Source of the DNA: Ichthyophthirius multifiliis | Taxonomy: Eukaryota > Ciliophora > Oligohymenophorea > Hymenostomatida | Length of the DNA: 64,000 nt | Reading direction: 5' to 3' | Assembly (NCBI RefSeq): GCF_000220395.1 | Contig: NW_004086449.1 | Span: forward strand, 1 to 64,000 | Shown here: positions 12,285 to 24,347 of the stretch, piece by piece | Layout: each line of letters starts with the position of its first letter | Numbering within the stretch: the stretch's first letter is position 1 | The notes under the pieces: generated by a model | The model's input: only the letters and a program-made list of their open reading frames with translations | The model's database searches: none | Told to the model about the DNA's origin: nothing | Translations under genes and position numbers: made by a program

Positions 12285-13606
12285 TCACAAATCTAATAAC
12301 AATCTTCTTGGATCTTCTATTTCATCCTTAATAGTTTTTAAAAAAGTAACAGCTTCTCTACCATCAATTAATCTATGATCATATGTTAAAGCTAAATACA
12401 TCATTGGTCTTGCTACAATTTAATCATTTTTAACTATTGGACGATTTACAATAGAATGCATTCCCAAAATAGCTGATTAAGGTGGATTAATAATAGGAGT
12501 TCCCATTAAAGATCCGAAAACTCCTCCATTAGAAATAGTGAAAGTTCCTCCTGCCATATCTTCAACTTAAATTTTACCTTCTTTTCCTTTATTGCCTAAT
12601 CTAATTAATTCCTTTTATAAAACATAAATAAAACTTAAAAATTATATGAAATTAGATAATATATACTTTTTCAATTTAAACGAAATTCATAGTTTCTGTA
12701 TTTCTAAGTACAGGGACCATTAAACCTGTTGGAGTTGCAACAGCTACAGAAATATCAATATAATTTTTATAGACTATTTCTTTTCCATCAATAACTAAAA
12801 TAAATTATTAAATGAATAAAAATAAATATATTAAAATTAATATATATAACAATAAATATATATATTTATGTATTTATATATGTATCTATAAATAATTACA
12901 TATACATATATTATAAAATTAATATAATTTTTAAAAATACTAAAAAGAAAATAACCTGCATTTACAATAGGTTATTATTATAAAGCTGCAGTTGTTGCTT
13001 TTACAAAAAACTCATAAAACCTAATTTAACGTTATGCTTTTTTGTAAATTAATCTTAGAATTTATTTCTAATATCCATAACAGTTCCCATATCACATTCT
13101 TAAAAGGTTGTTAATAGTGCATATGTATTTTAAGCATCTTTTAACCTTTCTGCAATTCTTTATCTCATTCTACTTAATGGTTTTCTTCTTTCTGTTCTAT
13201 TCTTTTCTCCATAAGAAACTTATAATTATGTCGGCTATTATTACTTTTATGTGGTTTATGTTTGATGAGTAGCTTTTATAGCATTTTCTCCTCTAGAAAT
13301 TTATGCCTATTATTATTTTACTTATAAAGGTTATTATGTTTCAGGTTATGTATTTTATTAAACTTCTTTTTTTTATTCAGCTGGTTTTGCGACACCTTCG
13401 GGTTTTTTACTTTCCGACTTAAACAGATTAACCATCGCTTGCGAATAATTCTGTAATTATACCGGCTTCATGCGAACGATTGGGACTTATGTTTTATCTG
13501 TTTCTACACTGCATTTTTTTTTTTTTACTTTTAAGCATTTAAGCAACTTAACCTTCTGTTATTGAATCTCCCATAGAAGGTAGATTTATTGTTTTTGCTA
13601 TTTTTA
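12285..13606 (-). CDS. DLST: Dihydrolipoamide succinyltransferase (E2 of 2-oxoglutarate dehydrogenase)
   Basis: Read right to left: a lipoyl domain ([13 protein letters not shown] … VETDKTQ … [14 protein letters not shown]), a Gln/Pro-rich linker, then a complete catalytic domain. The latter has [65 protein letters not shown] and the active-site [14 protein letters not shown], ending RRLLLDL at TGA 12285. It transfers the succinyl group from lipoate to CoA in the mitochondrial matrix (TCA cycle). Absence of a recognisable E3/E1-binding domain between the lipoyl and catalytic parts is usual for eukaryotic DLST. Introns are near 12620-12675 and 12796-12957. The lipoyl domain is about six residues short and needs three frame changes (near 13512-13524, 13482 and 13412). 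The mitochondrial presequence and start codon could not be fixed: the frame stays open upstream to ~13800 without an in-frame ATG. Confidence 0.85.
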
Positions 13607-14717
13607 TAAATAAAAAATTACATATTTTTTATGAATACTTGTAAATTAAAAATATGGTAAATATAATTTTATAGAAATATTTTAGGTTTATTAATATTTA
13701 ATAGAACGTATAGATATAAAATTTTGCTTTGAATTGTTTTATTAACTATAAAGATGATTTTATTGCTTTTATATATAAAAAGGAAATTTTATTTTTATCT
13801 ATAATTTAATTTATTTGTTAATAAAATTAAAAAAATTATATCTATTTTTATGTTATTTATTACTTTAATATTAAAAAAAAAATTTATTATATCTAATCAT
13901 ATATAAATAAATGAAATATATAAATATATATATATATATTTACAAAATCTATTTATATAATATTTTTTATAATAAATTGAATAATGAATAAAAATAAAAA
14001 AAGATAATAATATTAGATATATAATAAATTAAAAAAATTAATAAAAATAAATGAAATATATAATATATTAAAATATATATTACAAATTTTATCTATATAA
14101 TAAAGCTATTTTTTTTTTTAAAAAAAATGTTAAATAGAATTGAATTTTAAATATTTATATTATTTTTGAATTATTTTTCAATGTTTTTTATAAAATTATA
14201 AAATAAATATTTATTAAATAATTTTTCTTGTAAAACATATATTTAACATTATACTTTTTTTAATTTATTAATATTATATTAACAAATTTAACTAATTTTA
14301 TATATATAAATTTATGAAAATAAAATATATTTTTTTCTTTTATAAAGTAATATTTATATTTAAATATATATATTTTTATATACAAATTAAACTATTTACT
14401 ATTAGAAAAAATACTTAATCTTTTATTGATATATATAATTAAAATATATATATTATATAATTTTAATAAATTCTTTTATTAATTTTTTTTTAAAAAAAAC
14501 TTTAATTTGAATATTTATTCATTATTAAATTTTCACAAAACTAAAAATATAAGATATATAATAAAACAAAATCATTTTTTATATAATAAAAACTTAAAAA
14601 AATTTTAAAATATGCAAAAATATATATATTTTGTTTTAATTTAAATTATATTAATACAACTAAAATATTATTATCAAAAAAAAAAAAAACATATTATAAA
14701 TAATTATATGTTTATTA

Positions 14718-14779
<62 letters not shown>

Positions 14780-14864
14780 GTAAATATTTATTATATATAG
14801 TAAAAAAGATATATAAATAATTTATTTATTAATTAATAATATATCTTTTAAAAGTAATAATAAT
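13607..14864. other. AT-rich spacer between divergent genes
   Basis: The first ~200 bases probably hold the 5' exon(s) of DLST, including its targeting peptide. The rest is A/T homopolymers and TA repeats, including a ~50-base (TA)n run at about 14721-14770. It lies between the minus-strand DLST gene and the plus-strand Cys-rich gene, so both promoters should be here. Confidence 0.6.
14721..14770. repeat. (TA)n microsatellite upstream of the Cys-rich gene
   Basis: About 50 bases of TA dinucleotide roughly 100 bases before the ATG of the surface-protein gene; part of its presumed promoter region. Confidence 0.85.
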
Positions 14865-17207
14865 ATGAAAATACTCTTTATAATTTTATTATTAACTATT
14901 TCAGTAAAAGCCGATTGGGCATGCATAACTAACCCAGGCTCTTGTAATCCAGGTTCACAATGCCTTAAGGATGGTTACGTTTTAAAAGACTCCACAAGCA
15001 ATGACTGTAATCCTCCTTCCTACTTTACCTGTATTGGAAATCCATACTGTGGCGGTCTCTAAAAGCTCTAAGCATGCCTGGACTATAATTTCAAAGAGAG
15101 CAATCAAAAATAAAAAGAATCCTTTTTTTAAAAAATAATGTCTTTCTTTTCTAAAAAATAAGTAGCAGGAATATGTGTTCCTTCCTAATAATGTTCAGGT
15201 TAAAACGATTGCTCTACATATAGTGGCTCTCTATTAAGGTATTGCCAAGACTAAGGTTTTAAAGATTAAAAAACAACTCCTACAGCTCATGGATGTGGCT
15301 GCGTATGTAAAAACGAAACTCCATGTGAATAAAATGTATACTGCCCAACCACTTAAACAGCCGTAAGTTGGGCAAGATGTATACAAGCTGAAACTTGTTC
15401 AGATGACTGTATAAGTGCAGGTTATATAAAAGGAAATGATAATAAATGTCTACCTCCCCTATATGAAACTTGTTCTGCGTAAAATTAATGCTCCGAAGCC
15501 TGTTTAAATTATGGTTTTTAGAATTAAAACAATAAATGCATACCCACATCTTGTTTAAGTTAAGACTATAGTTTACCTTGCCGTGTAAACACTAGTTATT
15601 GCCAAGATTTAGGCTTTGTTAATAACTAAAATAATGTATGCACATGTGACACTGATTCTGCATATGATGAAATTACCAAAAAATGTAACAGAGTGAAAAC
15701 TACATGGAATTATTGCGTAAAATAAGTTGGTTCTTACACCACTTGTCCAGAAATATGTTTAAATGCTGGTTATGTTTTAGACTAAAAGACTCAATGCACA
15801 CTTCCTAAAGAAATATGTAGTTTAGACTAAGCCTGTGATGATAAGAATAAACCAAGTAATTTTAAATAGGCTTGCCTAGATTATGGATATTAGTCAGATG
15901 CAAACGGAAAATGTGAAAATAAATGTTATACTTATACTAATAAGTAACCTTGTGACCAATAATTATGCGTAGATACCCATTATACCTTTTCTAATGATGT
16001 ATGTGGTTGCCTTTCTCCTTTCTATGTACAAGACGCTACTTCTATGTAATGTATATTCCAATATACATACGATAATTGCACTAAATCTTCATCATATGAA
16101 CCTTCATGTCCCAAAGTTTGCCTAGATTAAGGTTTCACAAACTCTGAAACTAACACCTGTATAATTTCATTGGACACATGTATCCCTTCTACTCCTACAA
16201 ATAAATGCTAAACAGCCTGTTTATAATATATAGGACTACCTGAAGATGATGTCCACAAAGGCTAAACATGCACAATTCCTGATTGTAAGGATGCTACCTA
16301 AGTATGTTCGCAATATTGCCTCGAAAGAAACTTTACAACCGAAGCTACTCTATGTAATTGTAGTCCTAATAATTTCTATTATTATTAAGTTAATAAATAA
16401 AATTATTGTCTTCCTTTAGGTATCGATACATGCTTAAATTAAATAAAAACCTTAAATATACCTTGCCCTGATGTTTGTATAAATAGAGGTTATTTAAAGG
16501 ATGAGAAAAATAATTTTTGTGTCTTTAACCCTACAACCTGTATTGGAAAAGATATAAAAGCTTGCAATTGTAACAGTGATTTGCCTGGTTAATGTATTTA
16601 GGCATGTATAGATGCCGGATTTGAAAATTAAACAGATGGAGTTTGCAAATTTTCAGGATGTTACTCAGAAAAAAATAAATGTGCCGATGTTAAAACTAGA
16701 GAAGGACTATTATGTCAAAACTTGAGATTTGTATCTTAAGGAGATGCATGTATGTGCTAATCTAATTACTTTTCAGATTAAGGAAAGTCTTTCTGTTTAC
16801 CCATTAAGACTTAAAACTGTTTAAATTAAAAAGTTACTTGTACAAAAGAGTGCCTTAATGCAGGATATGATGGCCTTAAAACTTCTTGTACATATCCAGA
16901 ATTCTAAACTTGTGTTAAAGAGAAAGCTACTGTATGTGATGTTAATAGTTAAGACTATAAATAAGCATGCATTGGAGCTTAGTTTAAATCTTAAGATGGA
17001 AAATGTTAAGTACCTACTGATTGTTAGAATAATACAAAATGCTATGGTGCTTGTTTTAGTTCTGGATTTTCTGCTGATAGTACTGGTAAATGTATTTGTG
17101 AAAGTCCGAAAGAAGTTAATGATTATATGTGTATAGATAAATAACTATTTAGTAGTTTAATTTAAGTTTCTATGATTTTGCTAGTTGTTTTGATTAGTTT
17201 TATTTGA
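14865..17207 (+). CDS. Cysteine-rich secreted/GPI-type surface protein, 780 aa
   Basis: One uninterrupted frame of 2343 nt. It opens with a clear signal peptide (MKILFIILLLTISVKA, cut likely before DWAC). The body is about 16 degenerate units of ~40-50 residues built around 'C(L/I)xxG(Y/F)', for example ACLDYNF, DCISAGY, ACLNYGF, ICLNAGY, VCLDQGF, VCINRGY, ACIDAGF and ECLNAGY, each framed by further Cys. The last ~20 residues are hydrophobic (LIQVSMILLVVLISFI) and run to the TGA with no cytoplasmic tail, as in a GPI-attachment signal. Periodic cysteines plus signal peptide plus C-terminal anchor is the architecture of ciliate surface (immobilisation) antigens, although the exact CX2C spacing of known i-antigens is not reproduced. 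G/C content is visibly above the window average. No frameshift was seen. Confidence 0.8.
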
Positions 17208-17625
17208 TTTGATATTTTTATTTATATATATATAAGAAGTTTAAAGTTTATTAATATTTAATTTAGAAAAAATTTTTTTTTTTTTTTATGAAAAATTAAT
17301 AATTTTTTTATTTAAATAAATTTTAAAATATATTTTATTTATTAATTACAGGATTATAAAAAAAGTATTTATTTTATATAAAAACTTATTAATATTTTTT
17401 TAAAAAAATTAATTTATTTTTTTTGTGATATTTTATATATATTTTTTTAATAAATCAAATTAATGAATATAATTTTAATTTATTTTATTATTTAATATTC
17501 ATATTAATAATTTTTTTATACAAAAAAAAAAAAAAATTAATGTCTACACCACGAGTTATAATATAATATATATTTTTTTTAATTTTTATCAATAGAAATA
17601 TAGTTTTGGCTTAAATTATTCAAAT
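17208..17625. other. AT-rich intergenic stretch
   Basis: A/T homopolymers with no protein-like frame. It contains the 3' end of the surface-protein transcript and the upstream region of the next plus-strand gene. Confidence 0.6.
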
Positions 17626-20043
17626 ATGGTGAATAGTAATTCCCCAATAAAAAAAAATGAAAACGAAAAACATAATTAAGAAACTCTTAGATTAATAAAA
17701 TAACTAAAAACTCAAATCGAATAAAATAAAGTATTAAGCAATTAATACGTGAAATTATTTGATATAAACAATAAACAAAAATAATTAATAAATACAAAAA
17801 ATTCTAAAATAAAAGAATTATAATAAAAGGTTCCCGAAATCAATTAAAGAAATAAAAAAGAAAAATAAATAAAAAATAAAATTTAATTGAGCTTAGATTA
17901 ATAATAATAAATTGAATAATTAGAATAATAATAAATGGAATAATTAGAATAATAATAAATATAATAAAAACAATTTATTTATGAAAACGAATATGATAAC
18001 TTAAAAGAAATATAAAAATAAATTTTTAATTAAAAATACATTTTACATATAGAAAATATAAGAATAAAAATTTAAGATTTTTTATAAAAAAATAAAAATA
18101 ATTTATTGTGTTAAAATATATATACAATTATAATCGATTTTTAAAAATAAATAGAAGCATTTTAAAAGTAATTTTAAGAATAAAAAATGGTAATTAAAAA
18201 TTAAAATTTGTTAAATAAAGTATCATGTTATGTAAACTTTAAAACACATTTAAATTATAAACAATAAACAAAAATAATTAATAAATACTATTTATTCTAA
18301 AATAAAAGAATTATAATAAAAGGTTCCCGAAATCAATTAAAGAAATAAAAAAGAAAAATAAATAAAAAATAAAATTTAATTGAGCTTAGATTAATAATAA
18401 TAAATTGAATAATTAGAATAATAATAAATGGAATAATTAGAATAATAATAAATATAATAAAAACAATTTATTTATGAAAACGAATATGATAACTTAAAAG
18501 AAATATAAAAATAAATTTTTAATTAAAAATACATTTTACATATAGAAAATATAAGAATAAAAATTTAAGATTTTTTATAAAAAAATAAAAATAATTTATT
18601 GTGTTAAAATATATATACAATTATAATCGATTTTTAAAAATAAATAGAAGCATTTTAAAAGTAATTTTAAGAATAAAAAATGGTTTTTTTAAATAAAAAT
18701 TTGTTAAATAAATATCATATTATGTAAACTTTAAAACACATTTAAATTTTAAAACAATCTACCAATTTAACTATTACAGGTTTTTTTTTTTAAATTAAAA
18801 AAATAAAATAATTTTTTCTTTTTCTTTTTAAGATTATGAAAAGTAAATATAAGAATATTAAGAAGAAAAAAACAAACTTTTGGAAATATAAGACAAATTA
18901 AAATAGTAATTATAAAACTAATAATAACTAATTAATGAATTAGTTGAAAAATAAAATTATTAAAAAATAAAAATACACGATAAATAATAAGAAAGTGATA
19001 TAGATTATTAATAAAAATAAGAAGTATTAGCTTTTTAAAATTAAGAACTAGAATAATATAAAAAATAATAATAAATATATTAAATAATGATATAAGATTT
19101 ATAAAAAGAAATTGAAGAATATAAAATTAATAATAATTAAATCTCTAAAAATAGCATTTTTCATAAATAGACAATAGAAGATAATACTAATAAAAAAATA
19201 TTTGAGAATAATTTAAAAAATCTAAAATCTGAAAATACAATTTAAGATGATAAATAAACACCAGAAAAAAAAAAAATATTAAATAGTAAAAATAAAAAAA
19301 ACTTAGAATATAAAACAAATAATAATTTGGAAAAAAAAGACAATAATAGTTTAGAAAATAAAAGCAAATAAACATCAGAACATAATAGTAAACTAATAGA
19401 AAGTATAACTAAATAAAAATCAGATGGTAGTAATATTTTTTTTAAATAAAATTCCGAAAATAATAGCAATAACATATAAGAAAATTATAGTAAATAAATA
19501 TTAGATAGTCAATATAATTAAACTTTAGAAAATAATAGTTAATAAACATTAGAAAATAATAACAAAAAATCATAATAAAATTAATTAATATAAGAATCTA
19601 AATAAAAATAAAATAAGAATTTTTTATAATAAATTGAATAAAAAATCGAAGAATTAAAATATGAAATAAAGTAGTAATAAGACTATATAAATGACATGGA
19701 AGAATAATTAAAAGAAAAAAACTAAATAATTGAAAAAATGTAAAATTAAATAAATGAAAATAACCAATTAATTCTAATTTAGTAAAATAGTGAAAATAAT
19801 TAAAATTAAAATAATATAAAATAATAATGCTAACAATAAAAATATTAAGATTTACAATTAAATAAAAAAATCAAAATTTTAACATAAGAACTTGACAATA
19901 TTTTAAAAGAAAAAACATTTTTGCAATAAACTATTTCTGATTTAGAAAATAAAATAAGTATAATTATGTAAAAAAATATTAATTAAAATTTAAGATAGTA
20001 AATTTAAAATAATATTATTAAATATTCTAAAGCAAATGACTGA
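17626..20043 (+). CDS. Long Gln/Asn-rich coiled-coil protein with an internal tandem duplication
   Basis: Starts MVNSNSPIKKNENEKHNQE and ends …NIIKYSKAND at TGA 20041-20043. It is coiled coil throughout (QQQQIEQLEQQQMEQLEQQQ) with an Asn/Ser-rich middle of repeated 'LENNS' type units (about 19150-19570). A 493-base tandem duplication lies at 17766-18258 and 18259-18751. Read continuously, the duplication shifts the frame and meets TGA in copy 2. A GT..AG intron over the junction, 18232-18322 (GTAAAC…AAAAG) or 18220-18322, restores it exactly. The exons would then be 17626-18231, 18323-18779 and 18833-20043 (53-nt intron 18780-18832), 757 aa in all. The protein would carry two near-identical ~130-residue coiled-coil segments. 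No known domain; likely structural. Confidence 0.6.
17766..18751 (+). repeat. 493-bp direct tandem duplication
   Basis: 17766-18258 is repeated as 18259-18751. A 390-base core (17801-18190 against 18294-18683) appears identical by eye. Differences sit only at the edges: the bases after 'aatac' near 17795 and 18288, and the stretch after 'aaaaaatgg' near 18190 and 18683. A perfect core with divergent edges suggests a recent duplication or gene-conversion event, or a misassembled allele pair. Confidence 0.9.
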
Positions 20044-20078
20044 AAAATAAATTAATTAAAAATAAAAGATAAATAAAA

Positions 20079-20115
<37 letters not shown>

Positions 20116-20418
20116 AATTTAATATATATTATTAATAAATTAATATATATAAATATATACAAATAACAATAATATGATATTATATATATTTTTTTTTATT
20201 AATTTTTTTGTATTTAAAGAAAAATAAAATATATATTATTATAGTATTTTAAATTATATATAATAATATAAATTTGGATTTATAACCATTTCTATTTTTG
20301 AATTTTTCAAAATTATTTTAATATTTTTTTGTTAATATAAAAATATATTATATTATACTTTGTAAAGTTAATTACACAATAAAAAATATTAATAAATAAT
20401 AAAAAAAATTGGTATAAA
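20044..20418. other. AT-rich intergenic stretch
   Basis: TA-rich spacer between two plus-strand genes, with TA runs near 20080-20115. No coding signal was seen. Confidence 0.6.
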
Positions 20419-21689
20419 ATGCTTTTTATGATGAATTTCGGTTTCAAAGCGGCCTAAAATAAAAAAAACCAAACTAATGTTGTACCTCCTAATTAATTTA
20501 AAAATTCAAAATCTTTAGTTTATGATAATTCATAAGCAAATAATTAATTTTATATAAAAAGGTATTAAAATAAAAATTATATTTATTTTATAAAAAACTA
20601 AAAAAATCAACATAAATTAACTTAACTCATATTTATAAATATATACAAAAATAATAATAGTTATTAGTATAAAATAAAGCATGTTTAAAGCTATTAAATA
20701 AATTAAATTTGTAAATAAAAAAAAATATAAAAATAGTAATAATAAATTGATTTTACAAATAAAAATATATTAAATATAAAAATAATATATTATTTGTTTT
20801 ATTGATTGCTTTAATTTTTCTTTATTTTTTATATTATTAAATTTTTTATCTTATTAAGGGCGATTATCTTTTTTTTTATTTGATAATTTAAAAAATAATT
20901 ACACATAAAAAATAAAACAATCTCTAAAAAATAATCTTATATATATTAGTAATATTTATTATATAAAAAATAAAAAAAGTAGAAATTATACTAAAAAATT
21001 AAGTTAAGACTTAACAAATGAAATAAAAAACGGTTTAGAAGATCCTTTAATCAGGATTAAATTTTTAATAAAAATGCTTTCAGTTTTAAATTCATAATTA
21101 TTAATAACTTCTTTATTTATAATAATTACTGTAACTATAAAAGAATATAGGGAGTTTTAAAAAGAAAAAATCGAAATATTTTATACATTAATTATTCTAA
21201 ATTTAATATTTTTAATAATATTCTCAAAATTTTTCCAAAAAATAAAAGTTTTTCCTATAAACATAATTTTTTATATATTATTTGAGATTTCTTAATGTTA
21301 TTATATTTCTTATTTCATGAGTGTTTTTGATATAAATAGTGCCTTAATCATATTTTTTCCTTTTCTTGCTTTAACTATAATTTGTTTACTGCATTTTTTA
21401 GCTTTTAAATAATAAATTAAAAGGGCTTTTTTTCTAACTATATTTTTCCTTAGTCTTATTGGATCAGTTATTATGGGACTTTATCATTCTAACATACTAT
21501 ACTTAAATACTTATTGCTTTACTGATTTTCTTAATTTATGGTATAGCTTTAGGTATTAATATTTATCTTATATAAAAAAATAAAAGAAAAGAATATACAC
21601 CTAATGATTATATTTTAGGAGCTTTAGATGTATATGTATCTATTTTTACTGTTAATATTATTCATATGAATTTATTTTAAGTCAAGTGA
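20419..21689 (+). CDS. BI-1/TMBIM (Lifeguard-type) membrane protein
   Basis: ATG at 20419 (MLFMMNFGFKAAQNKKNQTN), two introns (about 20561-20670 and 20752-20866), and TGA 21687-21689. The soluble N-terminus leads into TNEIKNGLEDPLIRIKFLIK, matching the '(D)..vR..FirKvysil..QL' entry of the family, then six to seven hydrophobic helices. The last part, GIALGINIYLI … KEYTPNDYILGALDVYVSIF, matches the hallmark 'Y..D(T/F)Q.i…Y…(D)YI.GAL.LYlDiinlF' in reduced form. Family members form pH-gated Ca2+ leak channels in the ER and Golgi and suppress cell death. One apparent frame slip is needed near 21500-21508, between SNILY and QILIALLIF; otherwise the core is continuous. The C-terminus is shorter than usual, ending NLFQVK. 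Confidence 0.65.
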
Positions 21690-22500
21690 TGTCTTTATTT
21701 TTCTTTTTTCTTTTATCTAATATATAATATATATAATAATATAATTATTATTTTATTTATAATTTTGAAAATTATTTTTTTTGTAAGTTAAAATTTAAAA
21801 ATAATAATTTCATTATAGATATTTTTTTTTTTAAGTAATATAAAAATTTAAATAAGTAATGTAAATAAATATAAAAAAAAATATTATTTATAAATAAAAA
21901 ATATTAAATGATAATTTTATTACTTATAAAATAAAATAAATAGATAAAATAATTATAATAATATTTAGAAAAAAATTTTATATAAAATAAAAAATATAAA
22001 AATATAAATATTTATATATATATATTTATATATATATATATATATTTTTTATAAATTTTATTTTTTATTTGATTATTTTAATAGTTTATATATTAAACTA
22101 AATAAAATTTGCAAAAATTTTTAATTTACTAATTTTTTATTATAGAAAAACATTTAAAAAAAATTATTATAAATTATGTTATATTTTTATTCTTTTTCAT
22201 TTATATTGTATATAATAATCTAATTTTTTTTTTACATTTATATTTTATTATATTAAATACATATTTTTTATATACTATATAAGTATTTTATTAGAAATTT
22301 TAAATGTTAATTATTTTTATTTTTTAATTAATGTTTTTTATATCTATAATAAAAGTCATTAAAAAATAAAAATTATTTATTTAATTATACATAAAAATAA
22401 AATTTTATACAAAAATATAAAAAAAAAATTATTTAAAGTATACATTAATATTTATAAAAATAATATTTTTATATTAAATATGTACATATTTTGAATATAT
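21690..22500. other. AT-rich spacer, convergent genes
   Basis: Nearly pure A/T with many short TA runs. It lies between the 3' ends of a plus-strand and a minus-strand gene. No protein-like frame, hairpin or RNA gene was recognised. Confidence 0.6.
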
Positions 22501-22661
22501 TCATTATTTGTTTTATATTTAAAATTAACTTAAACTTTTATTTATCATATATTCTGATATTTTTTTTGATTAATAATTCTAATAAATAACTATCTCATCC
22601 TCTAAATAATATATAAAGTAAAAAATTGGCATATAAATAAAAAAAATATACAAATATGTAA

Positions 22662-22724
<63 letters not shown>

Positions 22725-24062
22725 TAATTAATAATTAATTATTAAAAAATATAAAATTAATATTAAATACCACTATCATCTTAAAATTTTTTAAAAACAA
22801 ACATTTCTTTATTATTTTATATTTTATTAATCATTTCTTATTCTCTTTCTACTTAGCTTTATCCTAACACCTTTTTTATAATAATAAATGCAAATCTTTA
22901 TTAAATATATTACATAAATTTAATCAATATTAGTATTTTGATCAATTTTTTCAGTTTTATTAATATCTAATTCTTTTTAAAAATCCCCGATTCTTTATAA
23001 ATAATATTTATCTGATTAATAAGCTTTATTAGGTGAATCATTAACATATTTTGCAATTTCTTTTTAAAAGCCATCATTTATTTTGGGTTTTCTAATAATT
23101 TCTAACTATTTTCTTTTCATAGAATCATTAGTTAAAGCAAGACTCGGATCATTATCTAATACAATTAATGGTTTTGATTACCCATTTAATCTAACTAAAT
23201 ATATTTTTTTTAGTTTTTCCATCATATCTTTTTATACACTGAATATATCTTGCAATTCAACTTTCTATATATATTTATTTTATTTTTTTTTTAAATATAT
23301 ATATATATATTTATAATTATATTTTATATTGTTAATTATACATTTCTATATTAATCTTATTAATAAATAATAGATTATTCAATTTTTTATCTATTTAACT
23401 TTTAAGACAATGATAATTTAATAAAATTAGCCCATTTTTGTTATATTTATTCGTATTTTTCTAAATTTCTTTAGTAAAAAGTATACTTTAAAAAATCTTA
23501 TTTATTTAACTTTTTTATTTACTAAGTTTATTCTTTTATGTTGTTTTAAATCCTATTTTTTATACAATCTAAATCTTTTTATAGTTAAAACTTAGTTTTT
23601 TTAATTTCTTATTATTAATTTTTTTAGTTTTTCTTAGAATTTTTGTTTACTGAATATGAACTTATTTAAGAAGATAGAGAAATTCTTTATTTTACACTAG
23701 GAGTATATTATTAAGATAATTTAAATTATTTATGTTTTTAATGATTTTAAATACCAGTCAGGCTTTCCGACTATAGAACGAGGAATTATTTCCCCTAAAA
23801 TACTATACTAGGGGCCTTAAATATCTTTTTATACTTTAGATTTATTTTAATTAGAAAATATATTCGGAAGTATTTCTTAAGAGTGACTTTAGTGTTTTTT
23901 TTATGTGGAAGTTTTTTGATATTAATTTAAATTTTCTTTTTTAAAAATATAATATAATTTCTTTCGTTTTTATTCCGAGATATTTTATATATGATTGCTT
24001 TTTTACATTTTATAATTTATAAGATCAGTTGAAATTAATATAGAATTTGATTATTTAAACAT
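22501..24062 (-). CDS. Unknown ciliate protein, possibly axonemal
   Basis: ATG at 24062 (MFKQSNSILISTDLINYKMQ). An early conserved-looking block reads GPQYSILGEIIPRSIVG and then KPDWYLK. A basic coiled-coil region follows (…KWANFIKLSLSQKLNRQKIEQ…), then KDMMEKLKKIYLVRLNGQ and a C-terminal helical part. Introns are near 23244-23320 and 22860-22902, and a long TA-filled one at about 22606-22770 (GT..AG). The last exon ends EYMINKSLSQFQ… at TGA 22501. A one-base slip is needed near 23735-23745 in an A5 run. The Pro-Gly-Tyr block near the N-terminus followed by coiled coil is reminiscent of microtubule inner or axonemal proteins, but I do not recognise the family and give no function. Confidence 0.5.
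22668..22721. repeat. (TA)n microsatellite in a probable intron
   Basis: About 53 bases of TA repeat within the inferred last intron of the minus-strand gene. Confidence 0.8.
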
Positions 24063-24223
24063 TTTTTTATTATTTTTATTGTATAAATAAAATTATATTT
24101 AATGTAATAAAATATATAATTTCTTTATATTATAATATTATTTTTTATAATTAAAAGATCTTATTTAAATACATTTAATTTTTTTATTCTATGATTATAA
24201 TAATTTTTACAAAAAAAAAAAAA

Positions 24224-24261
<38 letters not shown>

Positions 24262-24347
24262 TAAAAATAAATAAAAATAATTAATTCAAAAAAATAAAAA
24301 TAAAACAAAAATATTTATCAAATAATAATATTTAAAAAATAATAAAA
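24063..24347. promoter_or_regulatory. Divergent promoter region with poly(dA:dT) tract
   Basis: This spacer separates two divergently transcribed genes (starts at 24062 minus and 24348 plus). At its centre, 17 A (24211-24227) are followed directly by 31 T (24228-24258), forming a perfect potential hairpin and a strong poly(dA:dT) element. Such tracts exclude nucleosomes in eukaryotic promoters (established knowledge); that role here is inference. Confidence 0.5.

Noticed and set aside
17766-18751. Mobile element as the source of the tandem duplication
   Set aside because: No terminal inverted repeats, target-site duplication or transposase frame; the repeated unit is coiled-coil coding sequence of the host gene.
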